This document shows positions 27,306-36,545 of a stretch of DNA of 63,397 nt, one piece after another. Position numbers and translations under genes: made by a program. Source of the DNA: Paraburkholderia sp. Ac-20340 (lineage in GTDB: Bacteria > Pseudomonadota > Gammaproteobacteria > Burkholderiales > Burkholderiaceae). How positions within the stretch are numbered: position 1 is the first letter of the stretch; the number at the start of each line of letters is the position of its first letter. Location: positions 1 through 63,397 of the forward strand of contig NZ_JAAGPR010000042.1 in NCBI RefSeq assembly GCF_017104965.1, read 5' to 3'. Under the pieces are notes generated by a model. The model worked only from the letters and a program-made list of their open reading frames with translations, was not told the DNA's origin and did not search any database.

Positions 27306-28038
27306 TTCCGGCTCCGGGCAGATAAGGTGATCGAGACCATACGCAACGCAATAACGGCGCAACGCATTGTAACTTGAGGCCGATCGGGCCCGAGCGCACA
27401 CGCGCTTGCAACATCCCTTCAATCAGGCACGAAAATCATTCGTCAGAATAAAACATCATCGAGCCGATAAAAACGTTTGCGCATGCCCGAACGACGGGAA
27501 TAGCCGGCACCGGTGCGCCATTTCATTTTAAAAAACACCATGCGCCGATATCGTTCAGCAAACGTAGAAACTCCGTGCAGTGACGAATTGACCACACACG
27601 CAGGTCTTTTTAACGAAGCGTCAATTTGAAGTAAGCAAAATACATAAGTCGCTGGTAAGATGAGCGCGAATATCGGATGGCAACCCGTTGCTCCGGAATA
27701 ACGACCCGAATCTAGACCACTCGGGCCGCCGGTTCGAACAACAGGTGCCATCGGCCATCGGGGAAAGGCCATCTGCCCGCATGCAGGAACACAAGCGCAC
27801 CCGCCAGAAAAGCGTTCGCCCGTTCACCGCATGCTACCGACCGCAAATGTTCAGACGCGAGCTGTGTCTCGCCGGCCAGACCGGCGAACCCAAACTGCCC
27901 GGCACCATTTGCGCACGTCTTACGCCTGTCTCGTGCAGACGTACTCCCCATGCACCACCCGAGCCCCGGCCGCTTAAGCGTCGCCGGGCCTGATGAACGC
28001 TGTCGAGTCGTTAGCTGCACGAACCAGCCGAAGCCGTC
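27306..28038. other. Long gene-free region upstream of the EPS locus
   Basis: About 730 bp without a credible gene. It must hold promoters for the secreted-protein gene and for the EPS initiation gene. AACGTTTGCGC at 27472-27482 equals the right half of the 18-bp near-palindrome found twice elsewhere in the EPS locus; the left half is not conserved, so this may be chance. Confidence 0.4.
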
Positions 28039-29451
28039 ATGTCCACCCAGTCTAGCCATCATCATCGCCTTTTCATGGCGCTGGCCGGCGGGCTCAGCGC
28101 GACCCTCAATGCGGGCGCCTTTCTCGCACTGCTGCCGCCGCACGTTTCGGGCGGCGAGCTGATCTATTTGCGAGCGCTCGCGGGTCTGTTAGCCGTTGCC
28201 GCCTTTCTTCTGTTTGCGCGTTTCCATCTGCTGGCGAGCGCCCGCGATCTCTGGTGGATGCTCGGGCGCGGCGCCATGCGCTGGGCGCCGCTGGGTGTCG
28301 CGCTGGTGCTGCTGATCGCAGGCGCGCGGCTGGGCGGCAAGGAAAGCATCGTGTTGCTGGCGAAATGGGCCACGCTCGCGCTGCCGCTGCAACTCGCCGG
28401 TCTCGCGGTGCTGCGCGGCGCGGCGCACAGCATCAACAATGCGCCCGGCAACCAGCGCGACGCCGCGTTCTTCGGCATGGGCAGCGAAGCGCGCAAGCTG
28501 AATCTGCGCCTGCGCCGCTCGCCGATTCTCGGTATCCGCGTGATCGGCTATTACAACGACACGCCCGTGGTGCCGCGCGCCGGCGAAACGCTGCCGCCGT
28601 ATCTGGGCCGTTTTGCCGATGCTGCCCCGCGTATTCAGGCCAACGATTTCGAAACGGTCTTTATCGCCACCGGCCAACTCGACGGCGAAAACATCACGAA
28701 CGACATCGTGCAGCAGCTTTACGATTCGACGGCCGCAATTTATTTCGTGCCGGAATCGCGCTTCGTCGAAGATCTCGCAACGTACAGCACCGACCTCGCG
28801 GGCGTGCCGCTGCTCGCGCTGCACGACATGCCGATCCTCGGGCTCTCGCGTGTCCTCAAGCGCACGGTGGATATCGTCGGCGCGATGGTCATGCTGTTGC
28901 TGCTCTCGCCGATCATGATCACCATCGCGATCCTGATCCGCCTCGATTCGCCGGGCCCGATCCTGTTCCGCCAATTGCGCTACGGCGAGCGCGGCGAGCC
29001 GATCGTCGTGCACAAATTCCGCTCGATGCGGGTGTTCACGCGCGAGGAAGAAGCCGCCAACAAAGGCATCGTGCGTCAGGCCGTGGCTGGCGACAACCGC
29101 ATCACCTCGATTGGCGGCTTTCTGCGCCGTAGCTCGCTCGACGAACTGCCGCAGTTCCTCAATGTGCTGGGCGGCTCGATGAGTCTCGTCGGCCCGCGCC
29201 CGCATGCGGCCGAACACAACGAACTCTATCGACGCCTGATTCCCGGCTATATGCTGCGCCATAGCGTGAAGCCCGGCATCACCGGCTGGGCGCAGATCAA
29301 CGGTCTGCGCGGCATCACGGATACGCCTGACAAGATGCAGCGCCGCGTCGAATACGACCGCTACTACATCACGCACTGGTCGCTGTGGCTCGATCTGCAG
29401 ATCCTGATGCGCACGATCCCCGAAATCATTTCGGGCCGCAACGCGATCTAG
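28039..29451 (+). CDS. Undecaprenyl-phosphate glycosyl-1-phosphate transferase (WcaJ/GumD type)
   Basis: A 470-residue polyprenyl-phosphate hexose-1-phosphate transferase that starts repeat-unit assembly on the inner face of the inner membrane. Four N-terminal membrane helices (~10-130) and a CoA-binding-like middle domain (RDAAFFGMGSEARKL) precede the C-terminal bacterial sugar transferase domain (~270-470): KRTVDIVGAMVMLLLLSPIM, DSPGPILFRQLRYG, HKFRSMR, RSSLDELPQFLNVLGGSMSL, VGPRPHA and KPGITGWAQINGLRG. The DE in SSLDELPQ is catalytic. The usual sugar is glucose, but this is not proven. A bidirectional terminator follows, so it is transcribed alone. Confidence 0.93.
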   Translation: MSTQSSHHHRLFMALAGGLSATLNAGAFLALLPPHVSGGELIYLRALAGLLAVAAFLLFARFHLLASARDLWWMLGRGAMRWAPLGVALVLLIAGARLGGKESIVLLAKWATLALPLQLAGLAVLRGAAHSINNAPGNQRDAAFFGMGSEARKLNLRLRRSPILGIRVIGYYNDTPVVPRAGETLPPYLGRFADAAPRIQANDFETVFIATGQLDGENITNDIVQQLYDSTAAIYFVPESRFVEDLATYSTDLAGVPLLALHDMPILGLSRVLKRTVDIVGAMVMLLLLSPIMITIAILIRLDSPGPILFRQLRYGERGEPIVVHKFRSMRVFTREEEAANKGIVRQAVAGDNRITSIGGFLRRSSLDELPQFLNVLGGSMSLVGPRPHAAEHNELYRRLIPGYMLRHSVKPGITGWAQINGLRGITDTPDKMQRRVEYDRYYITHWSLWLDLQILMRTIPEIISGRNAI

Positions 29452-29473
29452 GCCTTCCCAGCACACACAAACT

Positions 29474-29508
29474 AAAACGCCGGTGCCCTTTTGGGGCACC
29501 GGCGTTTT
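29474..29508. terminator. Bidirectional rho-independent terminator
   Basis: A perfect 15-bp inverted repeat (29474-29488 and 29494-29508) with A4 and T4 ends and a 5-base loop, between two convergent EPS genes. Both strands give a GC stem followed by a T run, so it serves both. Confidence 0.92.
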
Positions 29509-29540
29509 GCTTTATCGGCTCCAGCGGGCCAGACGCGTTA

Positions 29541-30374
29541 TCAAATACCGCGGCCGATACGCCATTGACGCCAGCAGATGCGCAGGAAGTGGCGATCGTC
29601 GACCAGATAACGGCGCCACAGACGCGCCGGGTCCTGCATGATGCGCCAGCACCATTCGAAACCCGAACGCTGCATCCACATCGGCGCGCGCTTTTGCAGG
29701 CCTGCCGCAAATTCGATCGCCGCACCGGCGCAGATCATCAGACCGCCCTGCAGCGAAGGCGCGTGACGGAACGCCCAGCGCTCCTGCTTGGGCATGCCGA
29801 TGCAGACGAACACGATATCGGGCGCCATCGCGCGCACGCGCTCGGCAATCGCATCGCCTTCCGGGCCGGTCGGATCGAAGTTCATCGACGGCGCGATGAT
29901 TTGCGCGTCGAGTCCGGGGAAATGCGTGGCCAGGCCATCCAACAGCGTCTGTTCCTGGCCCGGCATGCCGCCCACGATCACGGTTTTCCAGCCGCCCACG
30001 CGCGCGCGTTCGCACAGTGCGGGCACGAGGTCCGCGCCCGTCACACGGCCCGGCAAAGGCTTGCCGAATGCACGGCTTGCCCACACGACCGGCATGCCGT
30101 CGGCGAACAGAAAGTCTGCGGTGCGATAAAGCGCCTTGAGTTCGGGCTGGCGGTCGAGCCGCACGAGATGATCGACGTTGGGCGTGACCGTCACGCGCGC
30201 GCGGCCGTCGCGTTGCTGCGCGGCTTCGCACAGTGCGTCGAGCGCGGTGTCGAACGGCACCGCGGCAATGTCGAGGCCGAACAACGTGATCCTGGGCAAC
30301 GATGCTGCCGATGCAGCCGATCCTGCCTGTGCGGTCGCTTCCGGCGCCGCCGTTTGAGAAAGCGCAGTGCTCAT
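29541..30374 (-). CDS. WecG/TagA/CpsF family glycosyltransferase
   Basis: A 277-residue GT26-family enzyme, membrane-associated, adding a sugar such as (N-acetyl)mannosamine(uronate) or glucose to a lipid-linked acceptor. Key motifs: TPNVDHLVRLDRQPELK, ADGMPVVWASRAFGKPLPGRVTGADL (with the likely catalytic Asp), VIVGGMPGQEQ and FVCIGMPKQERWA. The start at 30374 is the first ATG giving the usual N-terminus; no strong ribosome binding site is seen, and an extended frame to 30428 exists. It converges on the initiating transferase gene. Confidence 0.9.
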   Translation of the reverse strand: MSTALSQTAAPEATAQAGSAASAASLPRITLFGLDIAAVPFDTALDALCEAAQQRDGRARVTVTPNVDHLVRLDRQPELKALYRTADFLFADGMPVVWASRAFGKPLPGRVTGADLVPALCERARVGGWKTVIVGGMPGQEQTLLDGLATHFPGLDAQIIAPSMNFDPTGPEGDAIAERVRAMAPDIVFVCIGMPKQERWAFRHAPSLQGGLMICAGAAIEFAAGLQKRAPMWMQRSGFEWCWRIMQDPARLWRRYLVDDRHFLRICWRQWRIGRGI

Positions 30375-30890
30375 TGTTTTTACAACCCCGACTTCCCGCA
30401 CGGATGCATACCGCCCAGAAACGCGCACGCAATCAAGCGCGCAGGTTAAAGAGGCAATTCGTCCGACGTGATGTTGTTTGGTCTCCTGGCAAAGCCAAGA
30501 CGTATGGTTTTATTCGCAGAAAAACTGCAAAACGAATAGTACCAGCGCATCTCAAAAAGCGGGTAAGGCTGACGTGTTTTTTCAACGACACACGCACAAA
30601 GAAATTATCTTCGGCATGTGACCTTTCATATTTCAATTCGTCAGATGATTGAGCCGGATTGCCCGAAAACCCCGTACTGTCGGCTCGAAAGCGTGCGTGG
30701 CCGCGGGGAAAACCATCGTACTCGCAGCACGAAACGGCTAACATCGCGGCGGCTGCGTAATTTGCCGTAAGGGAGTTTCCTTATAGTGCCGGCAGCACGC
30801 AAACCATTAGTCCGATTTAAAACATCGCGGCAGTGCGCGGCGATCCCGGTAATATCGCCCGATCGACCGTTAATATCTGAACAATACACA
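30375..30890. other. Gene-free, relatively AT-rich stretch
   Basis: About 515 bp between the WecG/TagA gene and the GMC remnant promoter. Short ORFs here have no protein-like character. The lower GC than its surroundings fits a promoter region, and the minus-strand start of the glycosyltransferase needs one here. Confidence 0.4.
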
Positions 30891-30908
30891 CGCGCTAACG
30901 TTTGCGCG
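30891..30908. promoter_or_regulatory. 18-bp near-palindrome, EPS copy 1
   Basis: CGCGCTAACGTTTGCGCG, palindromic except for one base pair and centred on AACGTT. Its exact reverse complement occurs at 39919-39936. It sits 62 bp upstream of the GMC remnant and is followed by an AATATAAAA stretch that could be a -10 region. A central CG with AT flanks is typical of LacI-family operators; that family assignment is a guess. Confidence 0.6.
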
Positions 30909-30970
30909 CAATATAAAACGCCGATTTCCCATTCAACTCCGCTTCATCCGCAGCGCGCTTTACGTTCAAT

Positions 30971-31156
30971 ATGATTGTCGACGCTCGTGAGATCCCCGCC
31001 GGCACCGTGCTGCAAGGAGGCGTGTGCATCGTGGGAGCCGGCGCCACCGGTATCGCCTGGCAGGCGAACCCGACGCTGAGCATCGTGGCGCTCGCGCTAC
31101 GTCTGGCCGCGCATCTCAAGGGCGCGGCGAATCTGCATCAGCAGCCGGTACGCTAA
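30971..31156 (+). pseudogene. GMC oxidoreductase remnant with a large in-frame internal deletion
   Basis: The 61-codon frame begins MIVDAREIPAGTVLQGGVCI and VGAGATGI, the FAD-binding GxGxxG start of a GMC oxidoreductase. It then passes straight into ANPTLSIVALALRLAAHLK, which is how GMC enzymes end (usual form NPTLTIVALALRLADHLK). The ~500 residues between are missing and the frame is kept. Full enzymes are about 530-570 residues and oxidise alcohols or sugars with FAD. The product would be a non-functional peptide. The promoter and the upstream palindrome remain intact. It lies convergent to the flippase gene. Confidence 0.8.
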
Positions 31157-31184
31157 CGCGTCGGCCACTGATTCGGCATCCTGA

Positions 31185-32549
31185 TCAGTTGCGCGTGTCG
31201 CGCGAAAGCCCCGCACTCGCCTTCGCCCACAATGCCGCCAGCGGTGCAACGCCGAGCAGGCGATGCGCTGCCCACGCCGCAATCGCGCCGTTCACCGCCA
31301 CGGCCAGCGAAGCCGCCGCCGCCGCGCCGACACTGCCGCCCAGCGGCGCGAGCACGGCAAGACCAATCAGCAGCACGGCCACCGAATAGAAGTTGATCCG
31401 ATAAAGCACCGACGTATGCGCCGTCATGCCGAGCAATTCGGGCATCGCCGTAAAACACGCCGCGGCCAGTTGACCGAGTGCGAGCACGCGCAAGGCCGTC
31501 GCGCCCGCGCCATATCCCGCGCCGAACAGCGCCAGCAGGCGCTCCGGGAACAGCAGCATGCAGATCGTGCACGGCAGCGCGAGACACAGCACGATGCCCA
31601 CCGCCTGCGCCGCGCTGCGCTGCAAACCCGCCAGATCGCGGCGCGCATAGAGGCTGGCGAAGCGCGGCGCGGCCATGCCGGTCACGCCGCTGATCAGCAG
31701 GTTGACGACCAGCGCGAGCCGCCATGCCAGCGCGAACAGCCCCGTCTCGCGCGAGGTCGCCACGATGCCGAGCACGATCGCAGGCGCGGAGGTAATCAGC
31801 AGCTTGGTGAACTCCAGCCCGAACAGGGACAAACCCGGTTTGAAGAGGCGCGGGGTTTCACGCACCGACTCGCCACCCGCAGACTCGCCAGCAGACACAG
31901 CCGCAAGCGAGCGCTTGAGCAGGATCGCACCCACCAGCGCCGTCACGGCGAAGCTCGCGGCGATCAACATGAGTGCGTGCGCAACCGTCATGCCGCCCGT
32001 GAGCACGACCGGAATCGCGGCAACGCAGAAGATCGCGGGCCACAGCCACGAATAGATCATCTGGCTCAGGCCCACGCGCTGCAGCCCGGCAAGCGCCCCC
32101 GCGAGCGCCGCGCCCACGTTCTGCGGCACGAAGGCGAGCGCACCCAGCACGAGCGGCCACGCCAGATCGGGCTTCTTCAAACCGTACTGCGCGAACGCGG
32201 CAGCACCGGCGGCCAGCAAAAGGGAAATCGCAACCGAGGCCAGCACCACCAGCGTGAGCGCACGTTTGATCGCGGGCCGCACGGCGCCGGCGCGGCCCGA
32301 GGCCACGTCCATGGCGATCTGCCGCGTGAGCGCCTGATCGATGCCCAGCCGCCCGAAACCCGCGAGCGCCACCATCGTGCTGAACACGATATAGAAGTTG
32401 CCCGTCTGCACCACGCCCAGCGCGGCGGCGGTCAGCAGATGGAAACCGTAGCGGCTCGGCAGATCGAGCAGGCGCACGCCCAGGCTCACGAGCGAGCCAC
32501 GGACGATCGAAGCGCCGCTCGAAGCGGGCGCGGTTTGGGTATCGCTCAC
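31185..32549 (-). CDS. wzx: Wzx-like polysaccharide flippase
   Basis: A 454-residue protein with about 12-14 membrane helices and the MATE/MOP-type layout of O-antigen and EPS flippases (PST family): RGSLVSLGVRLLDLPSRYGF, RLGIDQALTRQIA, and LALRVLALGQLAAACF-type late helices. It moves the lipid-linked repeat unit across the inner membrane. The start shown is a GTG at 32549 (VSDTQTAP); a TTG at 32585 in the same frame has no better ribosome binding site. It is the last gene of the minus-strand run Wza-Wzy-GH44-Wzx. Confidence 0.85.
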   Translation of the reverse strand: MSDTQTAPASSGASIVRGSLVSLGVRLLDLPSRYGFHLLTAAALGVVQTGNFYIVFSTMVALAGFGRLGIDQALTRQIAMDVASGRAGAVRPAIKRALTLVVLASVAISLLLAAGAAAFAQYGLKKPDLAWPLVLGALAFVPQNVGAALAGALAGLQRVGLSQMIYSWLWPAIFCVAAIPVVLTGGMTVAHALMLIAASFAVTALVGAILLKRSLAAVSAGESAGGESVRETPRLFKPGLSLFGLEFTKLLITSAPAIVLGIVATSRETGLFALAWRLALVVNLLISGVTGMAAPRFASLYARRDLAGLQRSAAQAVGIVLCLALPCTICMLLFPERLLALFGAGYGAGATALRVLALGQLAAACFTAMPELLGMTAHTSVLYRINFYSVAVLLIGLAVLAPLGGSVGAAAAASLAVAVNGAIAAWAAHRLLGVAPLAALWAKASAGLSRDTRN

Positions 32550-32602
32550 GTGCGGTTTATCCGGTTGCAAGAGTCGGGTCGTCAATTAATCAGGATGGCG
32601 AA

Positions 32603-34264
32603 TCATGACGCAGCATTGCCGCGCAGCACGAAGAGCGTCACGCTTTGCGGCGGCAGCGTCGCGCGCAAGGTGCCGTTCGTGTAGTGCACGTCCTGCACGC
32701 GCGCAAGCTGGTTATTGGCGAGCTGCCAGGTTTCGGCCGCGCCGTTCGCCGCAAAATGCGCGAGCGACACCGCGGCATCGGCGGGACGGTCGAGCTGTTT
32801 GTTGATGACTACGAGCGTGAGCGCATGATCGCTCGCGCGCAAGGCTGCGAACGCGGCCACCGTGTCCGGGTCGGGCGCATTGGCCGTCACGCTGGTGGTG
32901 CCGAAGGCGCCGCCATTGCCGTTGTAGTTGCGATAGAGCTTGATCGCCTTGTACACCGGCATCGACGGATCGATCGAACCCCAGCGCGTGGCGATATCGA
33001 GTCCTTCGCGCCCGAAGATGCCCAGCAGGTCCGCCTGCGCGGTCGCGCCGTTCATCAGCGTTTCGCCGCCCCAGTTGTATTCGGTCAGCGCGATGGGCGT
33101 GCCGGCATAGTAGTAGGTATCGGCCCAGCGGCGCATCGTCGGAATCAGCGCCACGACGCTGTTGATCCACGTGGGGTCCGTATAGTGCGGGTCCCAGAGA
33201 TCGCGCGTCGAGCGGTTGCGCTTGAGCATGATTTCGGCTGTATTGGCCGCGCCGCCATCGGCGTATTCGCCGCCTTGCGGGTAGAAGTGCAAGCTCAATA
33301 CATCGACGGGATGCCCCGCCGCTTTCCATTGCGACAGCAGCCACGGCACGTAGTCCATGCCCTGGGTTTCGTTCTCGCGGTCCGGCGCGTGATCGTAGCC
33401 ATGCGCAACGGCGTTCTGCTGATCGAAGCCGCTATGGAAATAACCGGCCCAGCCCCACTCTTCCGGCGCGAGCACTTTCGCGTGCGGGTCGGCGCTTTTC
33501 ACGGCGCGCGAATAGGCCATGACCTTGTCGGCGATTTCGCGCGCATGCGCGCCGGTGGGATGCACGTCGCGATGAATCACGTGCCACAGGCTCGGCTCGT
33601 TATCCATGGCGTAATAGCGCACGCCGCCCGCATTCGCGCCGCCGAACTGCGCCACCAGCGCGGCCACGCGCGCCTGCTCGTTCTGCGCGTCGTCGGGCAC
33701 GGTGGCGTCGTTCGGGTCGTTGCCGGTGATCGGCACGTCGCCCATGCCGACTCCATTGCCCGCGTCCGGCGTGCCATCCACATCGTGATTGGGCTGCGTG
33801 CCGTATTTGGCAATCGAGAAACTCGCCAGCGTCTGACGCTGCGGCCCGAGTTTCGCCACGCGCCCGAGCATCGGAATCGTGATGATGGGCGTGGCGCCGC
33901 CCGCCTGGCTCAGCGTGACGAAACGATCGCCGTATTGATCGTTGATATCGTTCGGATTGGCGGCAACGCTTTCGAAATACCAGTCCTTGCCCGCATTGCG
34001 CGCATCGAGCCGCCAGTTATACGCCGACGCGCTATTGCCGCCCGAACGGTTGATCGGCACGCGCAGATCGCGCAGCGTTGCCGTGGTGCCGAAGTTGATG
34101 CCGTAAATCAGCGGGCTGATTGCATGGCGATTGGCGGCCGCATCGACGCTGATGGCAACCGGCGCCGGCTCCGAGGTGGCTTCGGTGCACGAAGCCGTGC
34201 CCGCCGCCAGCAACGCAGCCGCAAGCGGCGCGAGAAAAAGTCTAGGGCGTCGCGTGCGCGGCAT
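32603..34264 (-). CDS. Glycoside hydrolase family 44-like enzyme, exported
   Basis: A 553-residue protein with an export signal (RLFLAPLAAALLAAGTASC; the Cys may be a lipobox, though not a canonical one). It shows the GH44 sequence pattern: HAISPLIYGINFG, NRSGGNSASAYNW, ARNAGKDWYFES. The acid/base Glu is in YAMDNEPSLWH and the nucleophile Glu in IALTEYNWGGET. GH44 enzymes are endo-beta-1,4-glucanases/xyloglucanases. The ATG at 34264 has GGAG seven bases upstream and overlaps the end of the polymerase gene by 23 bp, so it is translationally coupled to it. Position inside the EPS operon suggests trimming or release of the locus's own polymer. Confidence 0.88.
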   Translation of the reverse strand: MPRTRRPRLFLAPLAAALLAAGTASCTEATSEPAPVAISVDAAANRHAISPLIYGINFGTTATLRDLRVPINRSGGNSASAYNWRLDARNAGKDWYFESVAANPNDINDQYGDRFVTLSQAGGATPIITIPMLGRVAKLGPQRQTLASFSIAKYGTQPNHDVDGTPDAGNGVGMGDVPITGNDPNDATVPDDAQNEQARVAALVAQFGGANAGGVRYYAMDNEPSLWHVIHRDVHPTGAHAREIADKVMAYSRAVKSADPHAKVLAPEEWGWAGYFHSGFDQQNAVAHGYDHAPDRENETQGMDYVPWLLSQWKAAGHPVDVLSLHFYPQGGEYADGGAANTAEIMLKRNRSTRDLWDPHYTDPTWINSVVALIPTMRRWADTYYYAGTPIALTEYNWGGETLMNGATAQADLLGIFGREGLDIATRWGSIDPSMPVYKAIKLYRNYNGNGGAFGTTSVTANAPDPDTVAAFAALRASDHALTLVVINKQLDRPADAAVSLAHFAANGAAETWQLANNQLARVQDVHYTNGTLRATLPPQSVTLFVLRGNAAS

Positions 34265-35585
34265 GGTCGCTCCGTGGGTCGGCTTCATCGGAAGCGTCGT
34301 GGTCGACGTCCTGGTCGGTGGCATGGTCAGCATGGGTTTCGGCCTGATCGCCCAGACCGCCCGCGCGCCAGATGTAGACGAAGATCGCGAGTATCACCGC
34401 GGTTTCGCCAGGCGTGAGCGTGGGCGGATAAAAGAACGAAATCACCAGAATATAGACGAGGTAATCGAACAGCGAGCCAAGGAAATCGTCGTCGACTTTC
34501 GCGCGCAGACGGCGGTACAGCATCATGCCGCGCACCTGATACAAGAGGATGATCAGCGCGCCCACGAGGCCGTACTCGAATACGATGCCCAGCCAGGTGA
34601 TGTCGGCGAGAAAGAAGAAATGGTGGAAGTAATCGAACAGGCTGTCGCGGCTCGTCGGGCTGATGGTGCCCACGCCAAACAGCCAGCGCATCGGTTCGTT
34701 GCCGAGAAAGCGCGAAGCCAGATCGATCGAGATACGCCGCGTGTCGAAACCGTTGGCCGAATTCAGATTGAACGTCGTGGCCAGATAGCCCGCCGAGAAC
34801 ATGCCCACGAGCGCGAACGGCCCGCATACCAGCAGGCCGACGCGCGCCATCGGCCGCGACCAGATAAACGTATTGATGATCAGCACGCCCATGATGCCGA
34901 TGATCATCGCGCGCGTTTTCACGATCAGCAGCGTCACGGCGAAGGCCACGGCCGCGCCGAGCAAATAGCCCAGATGCCGCTCGAAAAATGCGCGCCGGTA
35001 GCAGAAGAACAGCAGGATGATCGGGAAATACATCGACATGCGGATACGGTGCCCGCGCATGTCGGCGGTAAAGAACGGCGACTGGCCGATCACGTAATCG
35101 TCCCGATACCAGCTATCGGGCACGACGGCCCACATGAGGATCAGCGCGCCGATCACGATCATGCCCGCGACGATAAAGCTGCGTTCGAGTTCGTGCAGCG
35201 TGGGTTCGAGCGTCAGCAGTAAGGCGAGGAAAGAAAAGAAATAAAGTAAAGGCAGGAGTTTCACCTGCGCAGTAATACTGGTGAAGAAACCTTCGTGGAA
35301 ATAAAACATCGCCGCGAAGCTCGGAAACAGCACGAGCCACGCGAAGCTGATGAGAATCTGCCGCGTCACCGGAAAGCGCGGGTGACCCGCCAGCCGCAAG
35401 GCGGCCGGCAGCGACAGGATCGGGAACGCCTTCGACAGCGCCCACAAGGGCGCAAGCGCGCTGATGTAGTGGAAGGTCTGGCCGAACAGCGGCAGCAGCG
35501 CGAGCAGCCACAGCAGGACGCGCGCCCGCGCCGGCTCGGCCGAAAACACAGGCGCGGACCGGGCCGTCGAAGTGGCGGTTTCCAT
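34242..35585 (-). CDS. wzy: Wzy-like EPS polymerase / O-antigen ligase family protein
   Basis: A 447-residue polytopic membrane protein with about 11-12 hydrophobic helices and a long periplasmic loop containing VPDSWYRDDYVIGQSPFFT, the pattern of the Wzy_C/O-antigen ligase superfamily. The end is hydrophilic and His/Asp-rich (QDVDHDASDEADPRSDHA), possibly an adaptation to the overlapping gene start. It would polymerise lipid-linked repeat units at the periplasmic face. A TTG at 35594 is an alternative start. It lies between Wza and GH44 and overlaps the latter. Confidence 0.8.
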   Translation of the reverse strand: METATSTARSAPVFSAEPARARVLLWLLALLPLFGQTFHYISALAPLWALSKAFPILSLPAALRLAGHPRFPVTRQILISFAWLVLFPSFAAMFYFHEGFFTSITAQVKLLPLLYFFSFLALLLTLEPTLHELERSFIVAGMIVIGALILMWAVVPDSWYRDDYVIGQSPFFTADMRGHRIRMSMYFPIILLFFCYRRAFFERHLGYLLGAAVAFAVTLLIVKTRAMIIGIMGVLIINTFIWSRPMARVGLLVCGPFALVGMFSAGYLATTFNLNSANGFDTRRISIDLASRFLGNEPMRWLFGVGTISPTSRDSLFDYFHHFFFLADITWLGIVFEYGLVGALIILLYQVRGMMLYRRLRAKVDDDFLGSLFDYLVYILVISFFYPPTLTPGETAVILAIFVYIWRAGGLGDQAETHADHATDQDVDHDASDEADPRSDHAAHATP

Positions 35586-35634
35586 CTCGTACAAGGTGTT
35601 CTGCCTGAGAGTGCTTCCTGTGCCCTCGATACCT

Positions 35635-36354
35635 TTAGTACAGGATGTGATTGTTCGAGATGGTGTAGTCGAGGCCGCGATTGAACGGCAACACCTTGTC
35701 GATGTACTGGTCGACCCATTGATCGACTTCGGCGATCGACGACTTCGGCACGAAGATCGTATCCGACGACTGCAGGATCACGTCCTGCGCCGAATCGCCC
35801 CTATGCGTGAGCGCGTCCAGATTGATCGTGTGCAGCATGGGGCGGCCGTCCGGGCTGCGGCGGATCAGCACGACTTCATTGGTGCGCGCCGTGTCGAGCA
35901 GGCCCTGCGCCTCGATCACCGCCTGCAGCACGCTCATGCCCGGATGCAGCGGCACTTCGCCGGGCTTGCCCACCTGGCCGCCCACGTAGATATGCGAAGA
36001 CGACTGCGCGATCGCGACCGTTGCATGCGCGTTGCCCGTGACGCCATTGGTGGCGAGCGCCTTGTTGATGCTTTCGGCCAGCTGCGCGACGGAAAGGCCG
36101 GCCGCCGGCAGGGTGCCCGCGAACGGCATCGACAGCGTGCCGTCGGGCGCGACCGGGCCGCGATAGTTCAGTTCGGCGTTGAAAGGCAGCGTGACCGACA
36201 GGTCGTCGCCCGCCTGAATGCGATAAATGGAAGGGGTCGAATCGACCCAGGTCGCGAAGTTGGCCGGTCGCTGGTATTGCGGCTCCACCCAGGTGCGGGT
36301 ACAGGCGGTCAGCATCATCAGCACCAGGACGAAAGCCGGGCGAATTGTATTCAT
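35635..36354 (-). CDS. wza: Wza-type polysaccharide export lipoprotein
   Basis: A 239-residue outer-membrane lipoprotein (lipobox LMMLTAC) with the polysaccharide export domain (IYRIQAGDDLSVTLPFNAEL, APDGTLSMPFAGTLPAAGLS) and a SLBB domain (HIYVGGQVGKPGEVPLHPGM, SVLQAVIEAQGL). This is shorter than the ~380-residue E. coli Wza and fits the small PES/KpsD-like exporters of Burkholderia. It forms the outer-membrane exit pore. First gene of the minus-strand EPS operon and divergent from the co-polymerase gene, with a 190-bp shared promoter region. No clear ribosome binding site. Confidence 0.9.
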   Translation of the reverse strand: MNTIRPAFVLVLMMLTACTRTWVEPQYQRPANFATWVDSTPSIYRIQAGDDLSVTLPFNAELNYRGPVAPDGTLSMPFAGTLPAAGLSVAQLAESINKALATNGVTGNAHATVAIAQSSSHIYVGGQVGKPGEVPLHPGMSVLQAVIEAQGLLDTARTNEVVLIRRSPDGRPMLHTINLDALTHRGDSAQDVILQSSDTIFVPKSSIAEVDQWVDQYIDKVLPFNRGLDYTISNNHILY

Positions 36355-36545
36355 CGAGCGTGTAGAGCGTGTAATTGGGTGGCGCCGACTGGCCGTTGCG
36401 CGAAGGCAAACGATAACACCTGAAAAGTGTCATCAGCGAACGACAGCGACCGCGCGAAATTTATAGAAATACCGGCTGAGCCATGTTTTCTTACGTATTA
36501 TATGCGCCTTCGGTATCTAACTTGTGGGCCAGGAACCACAACCAT

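Noticed and set aside
27443..27772. 109-codon minus-strand frame upstream of the EPS locus
   Set aside because: No ribosome binding site, atypical composition and no signal or domain; treated as intergenic.
30433..30889. Short minus-strand frames before the GMC remnant
   Set aside because: Arg/Ser-rich random-like translations without start signals.
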